A stretch of DNA of 64,000 nt. It comes from Rhodobacter sp. (GTDB taxonomy: Bacteria; Pseudomonadota; Alphaproteobacteria; Rhodobacterales; Rhodobacteraceae). The DNA lies in the NCBI GenBank assembly GCA_027490955.1, contig JAIXXB010000010.1, positions 62,001-126,000 on the forward strand, in the 5' to 3' direction. The translations under genes were made by a program, and so were the position numbers. Of the stretch, positions 44,594 to 51,966 are shown piece by piece. Below the pieces are notes generated by a model. It made no database searches. It was not told where the DNA came from and was given only the letters and a program-made list of their open reading frames with translations. Positions within the stretch are counted from its first letter, which is position 1. Each line of letters starts with the position of its first letter.

Positions 44594-44874
44594 CTGCACC
44601 GAAAACCCCGCCGCAGCCCTATCTTGTGCTTGCTATTGCCACGCTATTGCCGGGCATGGGCCAAGTGTTGAACCGCCAGCCCATGCGCGGGCTGATCTTC
44701 GTGTTCTTTGCAGTGCTTTTGGGGGCCTTTACCCTGAAAACCGCCGCGCCTGATGTGTCTTTCGTTGGCAAAACGTCGGGGGCTTTGTTCGTTTGGGCAA
44801 TGGCGATGATGGATGCCTATCGCACCGCCCGCCTGCGCCGCGCCATTTGGGAACGCGATACAAAGCGAAGCTGA
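44590..44874 (+). CDS. small membrane protein with a PGxGQ-type motif
   Basis: 94 residues with about three hydrophobic segments. The motif LLPGMGQVLNRQPMRGL near 18-34 resembles the PGxGQ-turn of TM2/DUF5683-like membrane proteins. The C terminus is very basic (AYRTARLRRAIWERDTKRS). It is coupled to the preceding unknown membrane-anchored gene and stops just before the 72-bp tandem repeat. Function unknown. Confidence 0.65.
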   Translation: MTAPKTPPQPYLVLAIATLLPGMGQVLNRQPMRGLIFVFFAVLLGAFTLKTAAPDVSFVGKTSGALFVWAMAMMDAYRTARLRRAIWERDTKRS

Positions 44875-44887
44875 CAGCGGCCTAGCG

Positions 44888-45031
44888 GCCCCCTCCTGCC
44901 CTCGCAGGCGTGCTCGGGCGTTCGGCGGGAAAACAGTCCACTGGACTGTTTTCTGATCCGCCCCCTCCTGCCCTCGCAGGCGTGCTCGGGCGTTCGGCGG
45001 GAAAACAGTCCACTGGACTGTTTTCTGATCC
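44888..45031. repeat. perfect 72-bp tandem duplication with hairpins
   Basis: Two identical 72-base units (44888-44959 and 44960-45031). Each contains a perfect stem of GAAAACAGTCC and GGACTGTTTTC around an ACT loop (44929-44953 and 45001-45025), terminator-like on both strands, plus a GC-rich arm. The block separates two convergent genes and very probably works as a double bidirectional terminator. Similar GAAAACAGTCC hairpins are, to my knowledge, widespread in Rhodobacteraceae. Confidence 0.85.
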
Positions 45032-45034
45032 GCC

Positions 45035-45694
45035 TCACCCCTGCGGATAAGAGATGACCGACAGGTAGCGCGCGGGCAGTTTCACCAGCAATTCTGGCCC
45101 ATGCGGGGCATCCGCGTCAAAAAACAGCGAATCGCCGGGCTTTAGGGGATAAACAGTATCGCCGTGGCGATAATCCACCTCGCCCTCTAACATATACAGC
45201 AATTCCAAACCTTCGTGCTGAAAGGCAGGGAAGGTGTCGCTTTCGGTGGTCAGGGTGATCAGATAAGGCTCGACCACAACACCCGACGAATTCGATCCGA
45301 TATGTCCCAGTAAATTGTATTGATGCCCCGCCCGCGTGCCGCGCCGTTCAATTTCAAGATGCGCGCCAGCTTTGACATGCTGCGCCTCGCGGCGTTCTTC
45401 ATAGCTGCGAAAAAAGGCCGTCACAGGCACAGAAAACGCATGGGACAGCACCTGCAACGTGGTCAGGCTGGGCGAGGTGTTGCCGTTTTCAATTTTGGAC
45501 AGCATGCCAATGGACAGGCCCGTTACCGCCGCAAGATCGGCCACTGTGATGCCCTGCTGGCGGCGAAAATTGCGCACTTCGCGGCCAATGGCGGCCTCGA
45601 GATTGCGTTCGGATATCTCGCGCACGCGGTGCGGATCTTGGTCAAACGCGGGCTTTGTGCGCGGCAAGGCATCTCGGTTGGGCAAGTCACTCAT
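45035..45694 (-). CDS. XRE-family regulator with C-terminal cupin domain
   Basis: 219-residue transcription factor: helix-turn-helix at about 40-95 (FRRQQGITVADLAAVTGLSIG then SKIENGNTSPSLTTL) and a cupin ligand-binding domain at about 145-215 (HEGLELLYMLEGEVDYRHGDTVYPLKPGDSLFFDA). ATG 45694 has GAGG eight bases upstream; the TTG before it is less likely. Such regulators often respond to amines or amino acids. Located directly after the mgd genes and preceded by a copy of the inverted repeat shared with tmm, dmmD and mgsA, it is the best candidate to bind that repeat and control the island. Confidence 0.88.
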   Translation of the reverse strand: MSDLPNRDALPRTKPAFDQDPHRVREISERNLEAAIGREVRNFRRQQGITVADLAAVTGLSIGMLSKIENGNTSPSLTTLQVLSHAFSVPVTAFFRSYEERREAQHVKAGAHLEIERRGTRAGHQYNLLGHIGSNSSGVVVEPYLITLTTESDTFPAFQHEGLELLYMLEGEVDYRHGDTVYPLKPGDSLFFDADAPHGPELLVKLPARYLSVISYPQG

Positions 45695-45736
45695 CAAGGG
45701 GCCTCATTAACCTTATGGCTGAATTCATACGGGCGT

Positions 45737-45752
45737 TTTTCTTATAAGGAAA
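45737..45752. promoter_or_regulatory. inverted repeat in front of the XRE-cupin gene
   Basis: TTTTCTTATAAGGAAA with a perfect CTTATAAG centre (45741-45748), 43-58 bases before the ATG. Compare TTTTCTTGTCAGAAAA at 32722. Suggests autoregulation. Confidence 0.5.
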
Positions 45753-45886
45753 CATCCTATTCATCAAGCACGGGCCCTTCGGGGCATTGCAGGTGACATT
45801 GTCGCAGGATGGGCCACAAGATCAGCCACAGCATCGCCGCGCCTTGCTTTGGCCAAGGGCAAAGCAAGGCGGGCAGTGCGGCGGGC

Positions 45887-46450
45887 TTAGATCACTGACT
45901 TTGCAGTCACTTCTAACGCGTGCAACAGGCCTTGGGCCGAAGAGCGCGGGCCATAAAGCACCACCGCGCTTGCTGACCGCCGGATCAGGTAAACCCCCAG
46001 ATGTTCAATCACAGTGCGGCTGGCAAAACCATCGGGCAAGCTGGACAGATCAAGATTGGTCAACCTTTCAAACAGCGCGGCCAAAGGCGCACCCGTCACG
46101 TCAAAGCGCACCCAAGCATCGGTCTGTTCGGTGATCGACGCCGCCTCGCCAAAAGCAGGCTTCAGATGGGCGACTATATCTTCGTGGCTGGCAAAATCAG
46201 CCTCGACAAACCACATCTCTGGCGTGGCCCAAAAGGCGCTGAACACTGGCCCTGCCGCATGGGTTGAGGCGCTGGGCAAGGGCAGGCCCAACTTGTGCGC
46301 CGCAGCGGCAAAAGCCGCATCTTGCCCGCGCCGCAGCGCAAGCGAGGCCAGCACCACATCACAGCGTTCGGTGATCTGATAGGGGCCAATGGCCACCACC
46401 TGCGCCTCCTCGTGCCCCAAGGCGGTTAGGCTTTTCCATGTATTAGCCAC
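45887..46450 (-). CDS. mgdD: sarcosine oxidase gamma-like subunit, probable N-methylglutamate dehydrogenase subunit D
   Basis: 187-residue gamma (SoxG-like) subunit of a heterotetrameric N-methyl amino acid oxidoreductase; small GcvT-like fold (DAWVRFDVTGAPLAALFERLTNLDL near 115-140, RSASAVVLYGPRSSAQGLLHAL near 155-177). It starts with GTG inside the end of mgdC (8-base overlap), so translation is coupled. Last of four genes in soxBDAG order. The mgd name rests on context: it is the only step missing between mgsABC and glutamate in this island. Confidence 0.75.
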   Translation of the reverse strand: MANTWKSLTALGHEEAQVVAIGPYQITERCDVVLASLALRRGQDAAFAAAAHKLGLPLPSASTHAAGPVFSAFWATPEMWFVEADFASHEDIVAHLKPAFGEAASITEQTDAWVRFDVTGAPLAALFERLTNLDLSSLPDGFASRTVIEHLGVYLIRRSASAVVLYGPRSSAQGLLHALEVTAKSVI

Positions 46451-49391
46451 GAAGACGCTCCCCCTCAGGATCAAAGAAATGCGGGCTGACAATTTCGACG
46501 ATGGTATCGGTCTTGGTCAAAAAGTTCACCGCGCGCATTTTGCGGCCTATCTTTTGATCGCCCGCTTTCAGATAGCCCAGCGCAATATCGCAGCCCAAAT
46601 GCGGGCTGAAGACCTTGGATGTCAGCCAACCCCCATCTGATGCCAATTCCACAGGCGCGCCGATTTCCATGAAATGGCTGCCCGCAGAAATTGACCCCTT
46701 GGGATCAACAGGCTTGACCCCCACCAGACGATAGCCATCGTCGCGGTTCATGCCTTCGCGCTGGCTAAGCACCATGCCGATGGAGTCTTTCTTTTTCGAC
46801 ACCATCTTGCCAAGGCCCATGTTCAGCGCGGTCGATTGGCCATTCAATTCGCCCCCTGCCACATGGCCCTTTTCAATGCGCATCACGCCCAAGGCTTCGG
46901 TGCCATAGACAATGGCATCAAATTCGGCCCCAGCCGCCATCAACTTGCGGATCATGGCATCGCCATAGCGCGTGGGCACGGCGATTTCATAGGCAAGCTC
47001 GCCCGAGAATGAGATGCGAAACAGCCGCCCGCGCAAGCCCCCAATGGTGATATTGCCCGCCCCCATATAGGGAAAGGCGGCATCGGAAATATCCTGATCC
47101 ACAATCTTTTGCAAAAGCCGCCGCGCGTTTGGCCCTGCCACCGAAAACTGCGCCCATGCTTCGGTGGTCGAGATGATTTGCACATCCAGATCAGGCCACA
47201 GCACTTGGCGGCAATATTCCAGATGGCGGAACACGGTCACCGCATTGGCGGTGGTGGTGGTCATCACGTATTCGTGCGGCCCCATCCGCGCCGTGGTGCC
47301 ATCGTCAAACACAATGCCATCTTCGCGCAGCATCAACCCATAGCGGCATTTGCCCACGGCCAATGTGCTGAATGTATTGGCATAGACCTTGTCCAAGAAA
47401 GCCCCTGCATCGGTGCCTTGAATGTCGATCTTGCCCAGCGTGGTGACATCGCAAATCCCGACCGAGCGGCGCGTGGCCAAAACCTCGCGGTCAACGCTTT
47501 CGCGCCACGTCGTCTCGCCCGCCTTTGGCACCCATTGCGTGCGCAGCCAATTGCCCACCTCGACAAAGACCGCGCCTTGCTCGGCGGCCCATTTATGCGA
47601 TGGGGTCAGGCGAAAGGGTTTGAATTCGCGCCCGCGCGAGCGCCCTGCCAGCGCGCCCATGGCCACGGGCGTATAGGGGGGGCGGTAAATCGTGGTGCCT
47701 GTGGCTGGAATGGACTGGCCTGTCAATTCGGCCATGATGGCAATGCCAAGGACATTGCCCGTCTTGCCCTGATCGGTGGCCATGCCCAGCGTGGTATAGC
47801 GTTTCAGATGCTCGACGGCTGTAAAGTTTTCCTGATGGGCCAGTTTGACATCTTTGACTGTCACGTCGTTTTGCTGGTCAATCCACGCGCGCCCTTTCCC
47901 CTCGTGCACATACCAAAGCGGGCTGATGGCAATGGGCGCGTCTTCGGCGCGGGGCAACTCGCCTGCCGTGGCGGCCTTGCCCAAATCTGCCAGCGCAGCC
48001 AGCGCCTGCGCCTGACCCGTGGCCAGCGCGCCATGGGTCGAAAGCGCCCCACTGGCCGCCCCTGCCGCCGTCAGCCCTGCAGGGCCCCCTGCACCCGGAA
48101 CAAAGGCCGCAATATCGCTGCGCCATTCTGGGCGCGAGCGGTGGTGCGAGGTGATATTGACATTGGGGTTCCAGCCGCCCGACACGCCCAAAGCAGAGCA
48201 AGAGATCGTCTCGGTCGCGCCACTGGCCAGCCGCACAGTGACCGAGCGCAGCCCCAAGCGGCCCGATGAATCGATCACCTGCGCGCCTTGCAGATGGCGT
48301 ATTCCCGCCAGCAGATCGCCGCCTTGGCGGCTGTCGATCACCGCGGCCACATCCACGCCCTTGGCCTGCAAGTCGCGCGCGGTGCGCAGCCCGTCATCGT
48401 TGTTGGTAAAGATCGCCACACGATCGCCCGCCGCCACGCCCCAGCGATTGGCATAGGCGCGCACAGCCCCTGCCAGCATGATGCCCGGCCTGTCGTTGTT
48501 TTCAAAGGCAATCGGGCGTTCGGTTGCCCCACCTGCCAAAATCGCCCGCTTGGAATAAATGCGCCACAAGGTCTGGCGCGGCTTGCCCGCCGCAGGCACG
48601 GCAAGGTGATCGGACACACGTTCAACCGCGGAATAAATGCCGTGGTCAAAGGCCCCGACGATGGTGGTGCGCAGCATCAGCCGCACATGGGGCATCGACA
48701 TCAGCTCGGCCACGGCCGCGCTGGCCCAATCGGCCCCAGCCATGCCGCCCACCTCATAGGTTTCGGCATTCAGCCGCCCACCCATTCGAAAATCTTCATC
48801 GGCCAAAATCACCCGCGCGCCTGCGCGGCCCGCCGTCAGAGCCGCCATCAACCCCGCTGGCCCCGCCCCGATGACAAGAATATCGCAATGCAAAAAGCCC
48901 TTGTCATATTCGTCAGGGTCTTCTTCTTTGCTTAGCGCGCCAAGCCCCGCCGCGCGGCGGATGATCGGCTCGTATATCTTTTCCCAAAAGGCCGCAGGCC
49001 ACATGAAGGTTTTGTAATAAAAACCCGCCGTGAAAAAGCTGTTCAGCCTGTCATTGATCGCCATGGAATCAAAGCGCAGGCTTGGCCAAGCGTTCTGGCT
49101 TGTGGCATGCAGGCCGTCGAACAATTCGGCCACTGTTGCGCGCGTGTTCGGCTCTTGCCGCGCGCCAGTGCGCAGATGCACCAGCGCGTTCGGCTCTTCC
49201 GACCCTGCCGACAACGGCCCGCGCGGGCGGTGATATTTAAAGCTGCGCCCCATCAGCCGCACACCATTGGCAAGCAGCGCCGAGGCCAGCGTATCACCCG
49301 CATGGCCCAGATAGCTGCGCCCATCAAAGGTGAAGTGCAAACTGGTGCTGCGGTCAATCTGGCCGCCCGAAATACGATTGGATTGCTTCAT
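46443..49391 (-). CDS. mgdC: sarcosine oxidase alpha-like subunit, probable N-methylglutamate dehydrogenase subunit C
   Basis: Large subunit of 982 residues. Order of domains: N-terminal ferredoxin-like/2Fe-2S-type fold (LHFTFDGRSYLGHAGDTLAS, about 15-100), NAD-binding Rossmann domain (ILVIGAGPAGLMAALTAGRA near 175), a middle oxidoreductase part, and a C-terminal GcvT-like folate-binding half from about 600 (CDVTTLGKIDIQGTDAG, FSGELAYEIAVPTRYG). It dehydrogenates N-methylglutamate together with the beta subunit and hands the methyl carbon to tetrahydrofolate. ATG 49391 overlaps the mgdB stop by four bases. Confidence 0.85.
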   Translation of the reverse strand: MKQSNRISGGQIDRSTSLHFTFDGRSYLGHAGDTLASALLANGVRLMGRSFKYHRPRGPLSAGSEEPNALVHLRTGARQEPNTRATVAELFDGLHATSQNAWPSLRFDSMAINDRLNSFFTAGFYYKTFMWPAAFWEKIYEPIIRRAAGLGALSKEEDPDEYDKGFLHCDILVIGAGPAGLMAALTAGRAGARVILADEDFRMGGRLNAETYEVGGMAGADWASAAVAELMSMPHVRLMLRTTIVGAFDHGIYSAVERVSDHLAVPAAGKPRQTLWRIYSKRAILAGGATERPIAFENNDRPGIMLAGAVRAYANRWGVAAGDRVAIFTNNDDGLRTARDLQAKGVDVAAVIDSRQGGDLLAGIRHLQGAQVIDSSGRLGLRSVTVRLASGATETISCSALGVSGGWNPNVNITSHHRSRPEWRSDIAAFVPGAGGPAGLTAAGAASGALSTHGALATGQAQALAALADLGKAATAGELPRAEDAPIAISPLWYVHEGKGRAWIDQQNDVTVKDVKLAHQENFTAVEHLKRYTTLGMATDQGKTGNVLGIAIMAELTGQSIPATGTTIYRPPYTPVAMGALAGRSRGREFKPFRLTPSHKWAAEQGAVFVEVGNWLRTQWVPKAGETTWRESVDREVLATRRSVGICDVTTLGKIDIQGTDAGAFLDKVYANTFSTLAVGKCRYGLMLREDGIVFDDGTTARMGPHEYVMTTTTANAVTVFRHLEYCRQVLWPDLDVQIISTTEAWAQFSVAGPNARRLLQKIVDQDISDAAFPYMGAGNITIGGLRGRLFRISFSGELAYEIAVPTRYGDAMIRKLMAAGAEFDAIVYGTEALGVMRIEKGHVAGGELNGQSTALNMGLGKMVSKKKDSIGMVLSQREGMNRDDGYRLVGVKPVDPKGSISAGSHFMEIGAPVELASDGGWLTSKVFSPHLGCDIALGYLKAGDQKIGRKMRAVNFLTKTDTIVEIVSPHFFDPEGERLRG

Positions 49392-49672
49392 TTGCTGCGC
49401 CCCTGCGCCTTGGCCACATCGCGGGCCAATTCCACCTTTAAAATCTCGTGCGTGAGAGTGTTGCGCGTGACCACAAGCCAAGACCGATCGCCCTGTTCGT
49501 GATACCACAATTCGCGGTGCGCCCCTGCGGGGTTGTCGCGGTTATACAGATAATCGTGAAACGCCTCGATCCCTGCGGTCATGCCATCGGGGCGATTTAT
49601 CAGATTGGCATCGCCCAGATAGACGAATTCCTGCGCATCGCGCGGGCCAAGGATGGGGTGATTGATGATCAT
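49388..49672 (-). CDS. mgdB: sarcosine oxidase delta-like subunit without zinc cysteines, probable N-methylglutamate dehydrogenase subunit B
   Basis: 94-residue delta (SoxD-like) subunit. In classical SoxD the N terminus reads CPYCGPR and a later GC..W block supplies further zinc ligands. Here the same places read HPILGPR and GDRSW, so the cysteines are gone, and the protein contains no Cys at all. The rest (AQEFVYLGD, HRELWYHEQGDRSWLVVTRN) keeps the family pattern. The start at 49672 gives MIINHPILGPRDAQEF, the family N terminus. Gene order and overlap with mgdC fit soxBDAG/mgdABCD. Confidence 0.8.
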   Translation of the reverse strand: MIINHPILGPRDAQEFVYLGDANLINRPDGMTAGIEAFHDYLYNRDNPAGAHRELWYHEQGDRSWLVVTRNTLTHEILKVELARDVAKAQGRSK

Positions 49673-49744
49673 GCGAGTATTCCTTTTCGCATTTTCGAAC
49701 CGCAAAATCGGTTCCCACTTGTGCTGAAAATGCTCATCTTGCCC

Positions 49745-50995
49745 TCAATGCAGGTTTGGCTGGGCGCCTTGGCCCTTTTCGTCAATCATCAACCCTTTGA
49801 GAAAGCGGTCAAAGCGGTAGGCGGTCGCGGTTTTATGCGGCTCGTCTTTTGCCAAAAGATGGGCAAAGCACCAGCCGCTGGCAGGGGTTGCCTTGAACCC
49901 GCCATAGCACCAGCCGCCGTTGAAATAGAGCCCCTCGATATGGGTCTTGTCGATGATGGGCGAGCCGTCCATCGACATATCCATAATCCCGCCCCATGTG
50001 CGCAGCAAACGCGCGCGGCCAATGGCGGGCATCAGCGCCATGCCGCCTTCGGCGACATCTTCGATCACGGGCAGGTTGCCGCGCTGGGCGTAAGAGTTAT
50101 AGCCATCAATATCGCCGCCAAAGACCAAACCGCCCTTGTCAGATTGGCTGACATAGAAATGCCCCGCGCCAAAGGTCATCACCCCGTTGATAAAGGGCTT
50201 GAGCCCTTCGGAAACAAAGGCTTGCAACACATGGCTTTCGATCGGCAAACGCATGCCTGCATGGGCCATCACCTTAGAGGACGAGCCCGCCACCGCAACG
50301 CCCACTTTCCCTGCCCCAATAAACCCGCGCGAGGTTTCCACCCCACGAATGCGCCCGTTTTCAATGCGCATCCCCGTGACTTCGCAGTTTTGGATCAGAT
50401 CGACACCGCGCATATCGGCCCCGCGCGCATAGCCCCATGCCACCGCATCATGGCGCACCGTGCCGCCGCGCCGCTGCATCAAAGCCCCTTTGATCGGAAA
50501 GCGCGCATTGTCAAAATTCAAAAACGGATACAGCGCGCGCACCTGATCGCGGCTGAGCATTTCGGCATCTGCGCCGTTTAAAATCATGCCATTGCCGCGC
50601 CGCGTAAAGGCATCGCGCTGCGCATCGGTGTGGATTAGGTTGATGATCCCGCGCTGGCTGACCATGGCGTTATAGTTAAAGTCCTGCTCTAACCCTTCCC
50701 ATAATTTCAGCGAAAATTCGTAAAACGGCTCGTTGCCATCCAGCAGATAATTTGATCGGATGATCGTGGTGTTGCGGCCCACATTGCCGCCGCCCAGATA
50801 GCCTTTTTCCAACACCGCAATACGGGCCTGCTTGAACTCTTTGGCCAGATAATAGGCCGTGGCCAAACCATGGCCGCCACCGCCGACGATGATGTAATCA
50901 TAGGCGGGCTGTGGTTCTGGATCACGCCAGACAGGCTTCCAGCCCTTATGCCCTGTCAATGCCTCGGCAATGACGCGAAACCCCGAATAACGCAT
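49745..50995 (-). CDS. mgdA: sarcosine oxidase beta-like subunit, probable N-methylglutamate dehydrogenase subunit A
   Basis: FAD-binding catalytic subunit (DAO family), 416 residues. The dinucleotide motif YIIVGGGGHGLATAYYLAKE starts near residue 34, GGGNVGRNTTIIRSNY follows near 66 (flavin site of SoxB-type proteins), and the C-terminal block GLYFNGGWCYGGFKATPASG near 365 completes the FAD site. It oxidises the N-methyl group of the substrate. First gene of the four-gene operon; a long imperfect dyad lies 34-76 bases upstream. Confidence 0.85.
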   Translation of the reverse strand: MRYSGFRVIAEALTGHKGWKPVWRDPEPQPAYDYIIVGGGGHGLATAYYLAKEFKQARIAVLEKGYLGGGNVGRNTTIIRSNYLLDGNEPFYEFSLKLWEGLEQDFNYNAMVSQRGIINLIHTDAQRDAFTRRGNGMILNGADAEMLSRDQVRALYPFLNFDNARFPIKGALMQRRGGTVRHDAVAWGYARGADMRGVDLIQNCEVTGMRIENGRIRGVETSRGFIGAGKVGVAVAGSSSKVMAHAGMRLPIESHVLQAFVSEGLKPFINGVMTFGAGHFYVSQSDKGGLVFGGDIDGYNSYAQRGNLPVIEDVAEGGMALMPAIGRARLLRTWGGIMDMSMDGSPIIDKTHIEGLYFNGGWCYGGFKATPASGWCFAHLLAKDEPHKTATAYRFDRFLKGLMIDEKGQGAQPNLH

Positions 50996-51028
50996 AAACG
51001 GCCCTCCTGCTCTGGCGCTAAGCTAGGG

Positions 51029-51071
51029 CGAAGTCGTGCAAAAGCACGCATCATTTTCGCCACGACTTTCG
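51029..51071. promoter_or_regulatory. long imperfect dyad upstream of mgdA
   Basis: CGAAGTCGTG at 51029-51038 pairs with CACGACTTTCG at 51061-51071 (one extra base), with an inner GTGC-AAAA-GCAC hairpin. It lies 34-76 bases before the mgdA ATG, a good place for an operator. Confidence 0.4.
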
Positions 51072-51174
51072 CGGTTTTCGCCATGAACTGCTGCGGCGCG
51101 CAGAAAGCCGCGCCGATAGGCTTGGCAAATCCTGTGGCCTTAGCGGCGCGCTGGCGCTGTCTGTGCAGGCGGGC

Positions 51175-51966
51175 CTAGCGTTGCGCCACGCGGCCAAAGG
51201 CGGCGCTGGCGGCAAAGATCACTGCGGCGATGGTGATGATCGATGGGCCTGCAGGCGTGTCTTGCCACAGCGAAAGGGCCAGCCCGCCAAGGCAGGCCTG
51301 CGCGCCGATAAAGGCGGCGATGGTGGCCATCGCCTCGGGGGTGCGCGACAGCGCGCGAGCGGCGGCGGCGGGGATAATCAGCATCGCCGCGATCAGCAGC
51401 GCGCCCACGATTTTCAGCGCCACGGCCACAACAACCGCCAGCGCAACTGTCAGGGCAAGACGCTCGACCGCGGGGTTAATACCGCTGGCATGGGCCAAAT
51501 CTTCGGACAAGGTCGCAGTCAGCAGCCGCTGCCAGCGCCAGATCAACAGCGCCAAAACCAGCGCCGCGCCGCCCCAGATAAACATCAAATCAGCGCGCGA
51601 GACTGCCAGAATATCGCCAAACAAATAGCTGGACAGATCGGCCCGCACCGATGGCACATAGGAAATGGCAACGAGGCCAAAGGCCAGCGCCGAATGGGCC
51701 AGCACGCCCAAGGTCGTGTCCATTGCCCAACCTTTGCTGGCAAGGGTCGACACTGTTGCCGCCATAGCCAGCGCCACAATCAGCGTGCCAATGCCAATGG
51801 GCAGATGCAGCGCCAGCGCCATGGCCACGCCCAAAATCGCCGCATGCGATGTTGCATCACCAAAATAGGCCATGCGCCGCCAGACCACAAAACTGCCCAA
51901 AGGCCCTGTGGCCAGTGCAAGGCCAATGCCTGCAAGGGCGGCGCGGACAAGAAAATCATCAAGCAT
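51175..51966 (-). CDS. znuB: zinc ABC transporter permease
   Basis: Inner-membrane channel of the high-affinity zinc importer, 263 residues with seven to nine hydrophobic segments. The family block YFGDATSHAAILGVAMALAL is near 40-60 and the C-terminal LIAAMLIIPAAAARALSRTP near 195. ATG 51966 lies eight bases inside the end of znuC, so the genes are coupled. With znuC and zur it forms one minus-strand operon, transcribed away from znuA. Confidence 0.92.
   Translation of the reverse strand: MLDDFLVRAALAGIGLALATGPLGSFVVWRRMAYFGDATSHAAILGVAMALALHLPIGIGTLIVALAMAATVSTLASKGWAMDTTLGVLAHSALAFGLVAISYVPSVRADLSSYLFGDILAVSRADLMFIWGGAALVLALLIWRWQRLLTATLSEDLAHASGINPAVERLALTVALAVVVAVALKIVGALLIAAMLIIPAAAARALSRTPEAMATIAAFIGAQACLGGLALSLWQDTPAGPSIITIAAVIFAASAAFGRVAQR

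Noticed and set aside
44817-45038. A 73-residue minus-strand reading frame across the 72-bp tandem repeat
   Set aside because: It only translates the repeat and its hairpins; there is no start signal or family resemblance.
46443-49508. A longer form of the alpha subunit starting at 49508
   Set aside because: The extra 39 residues overlap most of the delta-subunit gene, and the family N terminus begins at the ATG at 49391.
45887-50995. Naming the operon sarcosine oxidase soxBDAG
   Set aside because: Homology allows it, but the neighbouring mgsABC-gmaS and the missing pathway step favour N-methylglutamate dehydrogenase; kept as the alternative.
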